10,844 nucleotides of DNA from Chloroflexi bacterium UBA2235. GTDB lineage: Bacteria; Chloroflexota; UBA11872; UBA12225. The DNA lies in contig DDYL01000097.1 of assembly GCA_002347925.1 (NCBI GenBank), positions 1 through 10,844 on the forward strand, in the 5' to 3' direction. The notes under the pieces were generated by a model. It ran no database searches. It was not told the origin of the DNA and saw only the letters and a list, made by a program, of their open reading frames with translations. Positions 7,033 to 10,844 of the stretch are shown here, piece by piece (position 1 is the first letter of the stretch; every line of letters begins with the position of its first letter). The translations under genes and the position numbers were made by a program.

Positions 7033-7707
7033 CTAGTCGCCGAGGTGATAGACGACCCAGCACTCGGCGGTTCCGTCAGCAGCTTCCTTCACTGCAAGCG
7101 TGAAGTTGCCCGGACGAATGTGTCTCTCGTTGAGAAGGCGCTCAAGTTGCGCTGGGACCGCCATGTCGTATCGGTCTCGAAGGACTGCGACATGCCAACC
7201 GCTCTGCGATGATGATGCGCGGACTGGTCGGGGTGCTGCCTGCCGTTCGGGTCGCTCCGGCCGCTCTGCGCGCTCCGGCCGTTCGGGTCGCTCAGCCCGT
7301 GGTGGACGTGGTGCCCTGATGGGCGCTTCCGGAGGGGCACCGGTGACCGTCACGACACTCGCGGCCAATCCTCGGCCGCCATCATCCTGATGGCACTGGA
7401 ACTCGACTTCCTGGCCGGTCCTGAGTGCATCGAAGGCTTGCGGCCCGCTGTCAATCGCCGAGGCATGGAAGAACACCTCGACCCCGTCGGAAACGCGGAG
7501 GAACCCGAAGCGACGAGGTCGGTTCAGGCGCGCAACCGTCCCTTGCAGGTGCCCGCCGGGATGTTGGGTGTTTGGTGCCGGACGTGCGGGACGACCTTCA
7601 CCGCCAGCCTCGGAATGGTCGTCGACCTCTTCATGTTCGCCACTGACCTCGGCATCGGGGTCTTCTGGAGGGAGATCCTCAGTGGGGTAGGGTCGGTATT
7701 CGCTCAT
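7033..7707 (-). CDS. Cold-shock-domain protein with acidic N-tail, Arg/Pro/Glu linker and extra C-terminal domain
   Basis: This 224-residue protein probably binds single-stranded RNA or DNA. Residues 1-50 are acidic and disorder-prone. Residues 53-122 form a cold-shock domain: GTVARLNRPRRFGFLRV (RNP1-like at 66-72, FGF kept) and VEVFFHASAI (RNP2-like at 78-84), then a TGQEVEF strand and AASVVTV at the end. Residues 131-162 are a basic linker with ER-P and AER-P repeats at 139-155. Residues 170-224 form a compact-looking segment starting GWHVAVLRDRYDM and ending CWVVYHLGD that I do not recognise. Classical Csp proteins are about 70 residues, so this is three times that size. The start ATG 7707 has only a distant AGAGG. 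It is a single-gene unit, convergent with the acetyltransferase gene and divergent from the oxidoreductase gene, with its own terminator. Confidence 0.87.
   Translation of the reverse strand: MSEYRPYPTEDLPPEDPDAEVSGEHEEVDDHSEAGGEGRPARPAPNTQHPGGHLQGTVARLNRPRRFGFLRVSDGVEVFFHASAIDSGPQAFDALRTGQEVEFQCHQDDGGRGLAASVVTVTGAPPEAPIRAPRPPRAERPERPERAERPERPERQAAPRPVRASSSQSGWHVAVLRDRYDMAVPAQLERLLNERHIRPGNFTLAVKEAADGTAECWVVYHLGD
7242..7293. repeat. Imperfect 18-bp tandem repeats encoding the Arg/Pro/Glu linker
   Basis: GCCGTTCGGGTCGCTC occurs at 7242-7257 and 7278-7293, 36 bp apart, and CGCTCCGGCCG occurs at 7253-7263 and 7271-7281, 18 bp apart. The repeats lie inside the cold-shock-domain gene and, read on the minus strand, give the PER/AER repeats. 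Being multiples of 3, changes in copy number would keep the frame. Confidence 0.8.
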
Positions 7708-7947
7708 GGTTCGTGGTGATCCTCTGTGATCGTGCGTTCAACTTGCGGAAACCGTCAGATCGCACCCTGAACGCGGAAGGGATGAGCGGCAGTATAGCGC
7801 GTGTGCGGGCGTTTCCGGACATCCGCCGAGAATTGGGTCCCGCAGTACCCCAGTATCCGGCGAGGGCGCGCCTCCGAACGGCACCGGGTTGCGTGATACG
7901 ATGCCGTCCGTTCACCTAGAAGTCGAGTAAATCCGGTTGACGTCTCA
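7708..7947. other. Divergent intergenic region between the cold-shock-domain and oxidoreductase genes
   Basis: This 240-bp region has stop codons in all useful frames and no convincing coding potential. Besides the minus-strand TATACT there is a plus-strand TGATACGAT (7894-7902; extended -10-like) about 45 bp before the oxidoreductase ATG, without a -35. GTGATC occurs twice at 7713-7735 as a short direct repeat. No hairpin or riboswitch-like structure was recognised. Confidence 0.5.
7791..7796 (-). promoter_or_regulatory. Candidate -10 element for the cold-shock-domain gene
   Basis: On the minus strand TATACT (5 of 6 to the bacterial -10 consensus) lies 83 bp before the start codon. No recognisable -35 hexamer is found 16-18 bp upstream, so this is a tentative call. 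A leader of about 75 nt would result, which is not unusual for cold-shock genes. Confidence 0.3.
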
Positions 7948-9042
7948 ATGAAACAACGCCCTATCGGTGTCGGGATTGTCGGGTATGGACTGGCTGGGCG
8001 TGTCTTCCACTCCACCCTGATCCGCAACGTCGAAGAGTTCGCAATCCGCGCCATCGCGGTCCGCAACGAAGGCCGTCGTGCGCAAGCAGTGTTGGACCAC
8101 CCGGAGGCGACGATCCACGCGTCGGCGTCCGAGCTGTTTGCAAATCCTGACGTCGACCTTGTGGTGATCGCCACGCCTCATGACACACATGCCTCCTTGT
8201 GCATCGAAGCCGCCCAGATGGGCAAGCATGTCGTCGTTGACAAGATCATGTGCATGAATGTCTCGGAAGGCGAGGCGATGATCGCCGCTGCGGAGACGAA
8301 CGGTGTACACCTGAGTGTGTTCCAGAACCGCAGGTGGGACGCAGATTTCCTGACCGTGCAGGACGTGATTGCACGTGGACTGGTTGGGGAACCGTTCGTG
8401 ATCGAGTCGTCGGTTACCGGGTTCGGATTGACGCCGGGCTATCGCTTGCCGGCAGGTGATCGGCCCCGAGGATGGCGGACCTACGCGGAATTTGGGGGCG
8501 GGCCGTTCCGTGATTGGGGCGCGCACCTGCTTGATCAGGCGGTTCAACTGTGCGGAGGGTCGCCACGGCGCGTGATGGCCGACTTCCAGTACCGACGGGA
8601 CTGGGACGTGGAGACCGCTGGAACCGCGACCCTTGTCTTTGGTTCTGACGACGGAACCAACCGTGACGGTGTCAGGTTCGTCATCGAGGTGGGAAACATC
8701 TCGGCGATCCCGAAGCCTCGGTGGCTCATTCGTGGGTCAGAGGGCGCGTATATCCAGCACGGGCGCGATCCACAGGAACAGGCACTGCACCGGGGCGATG
8801 TCGGTCCCCGGAAGATGCTTCCGGAACATGCACCGCGACTCGTTCGAGAGATCGACGGCGCGCTCCAGGATGTTGAACTTGATGGCCTTGAGGGCAACTA
8901 CCTCGCCTACTACCAAAACGTCGCCGGAGCGATCCGTGGCCGTGAGAGGTTGATGGTCACGGCGTCATCGGTGCTTCAATCAGTCCGGCTACTCGAAGCT
9001 GCGGCAGAGTCAGCGCGCACCAACCAGGTTATTGCTCTTTAG
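7948..9042 (+). CDS. Gfo/Idh/MocA-family NAD(P)-dependent oxidoreductase
   Basis: This 364-residue cytoplasmic dehydrogenase acts on a sugar, cyclitol or derivative. The N-terminal Rossmann fold opens with GVGIVGYGLAGRVFH (7-21; GxGxxG-type). DVDLVVIATPHDTHA (68-82) and the helix ending GKHVVVDK (92-99) complete the nucleotide-binding part. The C-terminal substrate domain contains DWGAHLLD (189-196), the family's DxGxHxxD active-site signature with H193. K99 sits where the family has the Lys of the EKP motif, but the triplet here is DKI. Length is normal. There is no clear SD before ATG 7948; the Rossmann strand begins only 6 residues later, so the start cannot be much further in. The epimerase-like gene follows 56 bp downstream of the stop, so the two are probably one transcription unit acting on one sugar. 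The substrate is not assignable by eye. Confidence 0.92.
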   Translation: MKQRPIGVGIVGYGLAGRVFHSTLIRNVEEFAIRAIAVRNEGRRAQAVLDHPEATIHASASELFANPDVDLVVIATPHDTHASLCIEAAQMGKHVVVDKIMCMNVSEGEAMIAAAETNGVHLSVFQNRRWDADFLTVQDVIARGLVGEPFVIESSVTGFGLTPGYRLPAGDRPRGWRTYAEFGGGPFRDWGAHLLDQAVQLCGGSPRRVMADFQYRRDWDVETAGTATLVFGSDDGTNRDGVRFVIEVGNISAIPKPRWLIRGSEGAYIQHGRDPQEQALHRGDVGPRKMLPEHAPRLVREIDGALQDVELDGLEGNYLAYYQNVAGAIRGRERLMVTASSVLQSVRLLEAAAESARTNQVIAL

Positions 9043-9098
9043 GCCGTTGCCACGAGAGGCAGGCTTCCGCGGCACTGGCGCAGATGAAGGGACAAGTG

Positions 9099-10103
9099 AT
9101 GCAAACTCACCAGACCGTCGGTACAGGGTATTCGGCGACACATTCCGGCGATGTGGTCACGCTGACCGACCCCACCGGGGCACGGGCAGTGATCCGCGTG
9201 GCCGAAGGCAACAACGTGGCGCGCTTTCAGGTGCATGTCGCGGGCAGTGACCAGCTCATAGACGTGCTTGTTCCGCCGGACGAGGCAAATGGTGGGTATT
9301 CGTACGGAAACCCGATCCTCTTCCCATTCCCGAACCGGGTCAAAGGTGGTACGTACACCTTTGCAGGGGTCCAGCATCAGTTGGATGTCAACGAGACGGC
9401 GCGTGGCAACCACATCCATGGGCTCGTGAACCGGCGACCGTGGAGGGTCGATGGCGTCGGCGTCGATGAGATGCGCGGTGCGTGGCAGATCTCGACGTTC
9501 GATCTGCGGGCGGACGCGGATGTCCAACGGCAATATCCGTTTGGTGCGGTGATATCCATTACTACCTCGCTGCACGGCGGCCATCTGACGCAACACACGA
9601 TCGTCACCAATCACGGAACTGGTGCGATGCCGATGGGTTATGGCATCCACCCGTGGTTCCCGGTCACGATGGGCCCATCGCCACGCGAGGCCACGCAGGT
9701 GTGTGTGCCAGGTGCTTCTATCTGGGAACTTGACAATCTCGTTCCGACGGGCAAGCGCATCCCGGTCCAGGGCAGCGGTCTGGACCTCAGGGGCTGGCCG
9801 GAGATTGCCACCCGTGAGCTTGATCACGTGTACACCGATGTCGAGCGTCGAGCCGATGGCTGGACCGAGGCAGGTGTGATCTATCCGGATTCCGGCTTGC
9901 GGCTTTTGGTAGAGGCAAGCCCAGAGTTCCGTGAATGGGTGATCTTCGCTCCCCCGTTCCGTCCCGTGGTGTGCCTCGAGCCGTATTCCGGAACGACAAA
10001 CGCCGTCAATCTCCAGTTCGAGGGGGTTGATGCTGGTTTGGTGATCCTTGAACCCGGGCAGGTCTGGGACGCGACGGTCCGCTTCTCGCTCGCGCCCCGC
10101 TAA
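9099..10103 (+). CDS. Aldose 1-epimerase (GalM-like mutarotase) family protein
   Basis: This 334-residue cytoplasmic protein of the galactose mutarotase superfamily catalyses alpha/beta anomer exchange of an aldose. Expected active-site positions are visible: the NHIHGLV motif with H107 after NPILFPFPNR (71-80), GYGIHPWF with H184 as the general acid, LDH with D242, and CLEPYSGTTNAVN with E294 as the general base. The GIHPWF and LEPYSGTTNA wording is that of the broader GalM-like group rather than classical GalM, so the sugar may not be galactose. ATG 9099 is preferred over ATG 9084 because GAAGGGA (9086-9092) is an SD 6 nt before it; the longer form would add five residues. It is likely co-transcribed with the oxidoreductase gene upstream and ends 6 bp from the convergent dehydrogenase gene. 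Confidence 0.9.
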   Translation: MQTHQTVGTGYSATHSGDVVTLTDPTGARAVIRVAEGNNVARFQVHVAGSDQLIDVLVPPDEANGGYSYGNPILFPFPNRVKGGTYTFAGVQHQLDVNETARGNHIHGLVNRRPWRVDGVGVDEMRGAWQISTFDLRADADVQRQYPFGAVISITTSLHGGHLTQHTIVTNHGTGAMPMGYGIHPWFPVTMGPSPREATQVCVPGASIWELDNLVPTGKRIPVQGSGLDLRGWPEIATRELDHVYTDVERRADGWTEAGVIYPDSGLRLLVEASPEFREWVIFAPPFRPVVCLEPYSGTTNAVNLQFEGVDAGLVILEPGQVWDATVRFSLAPR

Positions 10104-10109
10104 GGTGGG

Positions 10110-10844
10110 TTACTGGGCCGGTGGCGTGTATGCAATTCGATACACCGCCCCGGCCACGTCGTCGGTCAGGAAAAGTGATCCATCCGGACCTTCCTGAATG
10201 TCAACTGGTCGCCCCCAGGCGTCGCCGGGGCCTCGCGGACCGCGGTTCCAACCAGTCACGAAATCCTCGGAAGCCACTGGTCGTCCTTCGTTGGTTATGA
10301 CCCGCGCAACCTTGTAGCCAGTGGCAATGCTGCGGTTCCATGATCCGTGGTAGGAGGCGAACCCGTTCCCGCGAAACGTTTCCGGTAGGCCCGTGCCGCT
10401 GGGAAACGTGATTCCCAGGGGGGCCGAATGGGCTTGAACACCGAAGTAGCGTGTCAATCCTTCGCATCGCGGGTTTCGTGCCGGCACTCGGGCGTCGACT
10501 TGCCAGGAATCTCCATTCCAGTAGCAGTAGGGCCAGCCATAGTCGGCACCCTCGTTCACTGGGGTGACAGGTTCGGGTGGGATGTCATCCCCCAGAGCAT
10601 CTCGCTCATTCGTCGCCGCCCACAGCATCCCTGATGCCGGATCGAACGAGAGATCGACGACGTTTCGCAGCCCTCGGGCAAACTCGCGCCCGGTGCCGTC
10701 AACTGCGTACTTCCAGATGGTGCTCCGACGGGTATCGGCTTCGACACACACGTTGCAGCTGGACCCGAATGCGATGTAGAAGGCCCCGGCATGATCGATC
10801 GCTAGCGGGCGAAAATGGTGGGCACCGCAACCGGAATCCGGAAG
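10110..10844 (-). CDS. PQQ-dependent sugar (glucose/sorbosone) dehydrogenase-family protein, 5' end off window
   Basis: The C-terminal 244 residues are present; the frame is open through the right edge, so the true start lies outside. The family is a six-bladed beta-propeller that oxidises aldoses using PQQ, normally exported to the periplasm; the signal peptide would lie outside the window. Family motifs appear in order: CGAHHFRPLAI, FGSSCNVCVE (GSSCNxC-E motif, with two Cys), LRNVVDLSFDPASG, LWAATNERDALGDDIPPE, YGWPYCYW, FRGNGFASYHGSWNR, and GRPVDIQEGPDGSLFLTDD followed by GAVYRI. These match the sorbosone/glucose dehydrogenase wording closely. A GTG at 10751 could look like a start but lies inside the conserved SCNVC motif. 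The gene is convergent with the epimerase gene; no terminator hairpin is visible in the 6-bp gap. Confidence 0.92.
   Translation of the reverse strand, partial: LPDSGCGAHHFRPLAIDHAGAFYIAFGSSCNVCVEADTRRSTIWKYAVDGTGREFARGLRNVVDLSFDPASGMLWAATNERDALGDDIPPEPVTPVNEGADYGWPYCYWNGDSWQVDARVPARNPRCEGLTRYFGVQAHSAPLGITFPSGTGLPETFRGNGFASYHGSWNRSIATGYKVARVITNEGRPVASEDFVTGWNRGPRGPGDAWGRPVDIQEGPDGSLFLTDDVAGAVYRIAYTPPAQ

Noticed and set aside
7242..7293. CRISPR-like short direct repeats
   Set aside because: Spacing is 18/36 bp, units are imperfect and there are no unique spacers; the repeats encode a PER/AER peptide linker in frame.
7390..7719. Plus-strand open frame of 109 codons
   Set aside because: It is antisense to the N-terminal half of the cold-shock-domain gene, whose motifs are clear on the minus strand.
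9084..9098. Earlier ATG for the epimerase-like gene
   Set aside because: No SD precedes 9084, while GAAGGGA is well placed for ATG 9099; the family's N-terminus does not need the extra five residues.
10749..10751. GTG as the start of the PQQ dehydrogenase
   Set aside because: It falls inside the conserved SSCNVCVE motif, and family sequence continues upstream to the window edge.

Overview
The window carries seven protein-coding loci from a moderately high G+C bacterial chromosome. No rRNA, tRNA, insertion sequence, integrase or CRISPR array is visible. The pump adaptor has a lipobox and a hairpin tip of the kind that docks TolC-like outer-membrane channels, which points to a diderm (two-membrane) organism. 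The phylum cannot be fixed from the sequence. An Armatimonadota-like or similar environmental diderm is only a guess.

Left half (1-5780, minus strand): a MarR-family repressor gene (5780-5181) is followed after 76 bp by one unbroken reading frame (5104 to the left edge, at least 1701 codons). This frame encodes a complete AcrB-type RND efflux permease (residues 1-1071) continuing, with no stop codon, into an HlyD/AcrA-type membrane-fusion adaptor (residues 1072-1701 and beyond the edge). The junction keeps a good Shine-Dalgarno, an in-frame ATG and a lipobox, so both a fused and a free adaptor are possible. The adaptor's coiled-coil hairpin is about 486 residues long. Its proline/glycine breaks lie at mirror-image distances around the tip. 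This fusion is the most unusual thing in the window.

Middle (5781-7707): a 211-bp divergent region with several dyads, probably including MarR operators, separates marR from a plus-strand pair: L-rhamnose mutarotase (rhaM) and a RimJ/RimL-type GNAT acetyltransferase, overlapping by 8 bp. A bidirectional hairpin terminator follows. Converging on it from the minus strand is a 224-residue three-part protein with an acidic N-tail, a cold-shock domain, an Arg/Pro/Glu repeat linker and a conserved-looking C-terminal domain.

Right part (7948-10844): a Gfo/Idh/MocA-family sugar oxidoreductase and an aldose 1-epimerase-like protein lie in tandem on the plus strand. They converge, 6 bp apart, on the C-terminal 244 residues of a PQQ-dependent glucose/sorbosone dehydrogenase-family protein on the minus strand. 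Together with rhaM this side has a carbohydrate theme: anomer interconversion and sugar or cyclitol oxidation. The left side is a locally regulated export pump. No outer-membrane factor gene is in the window.
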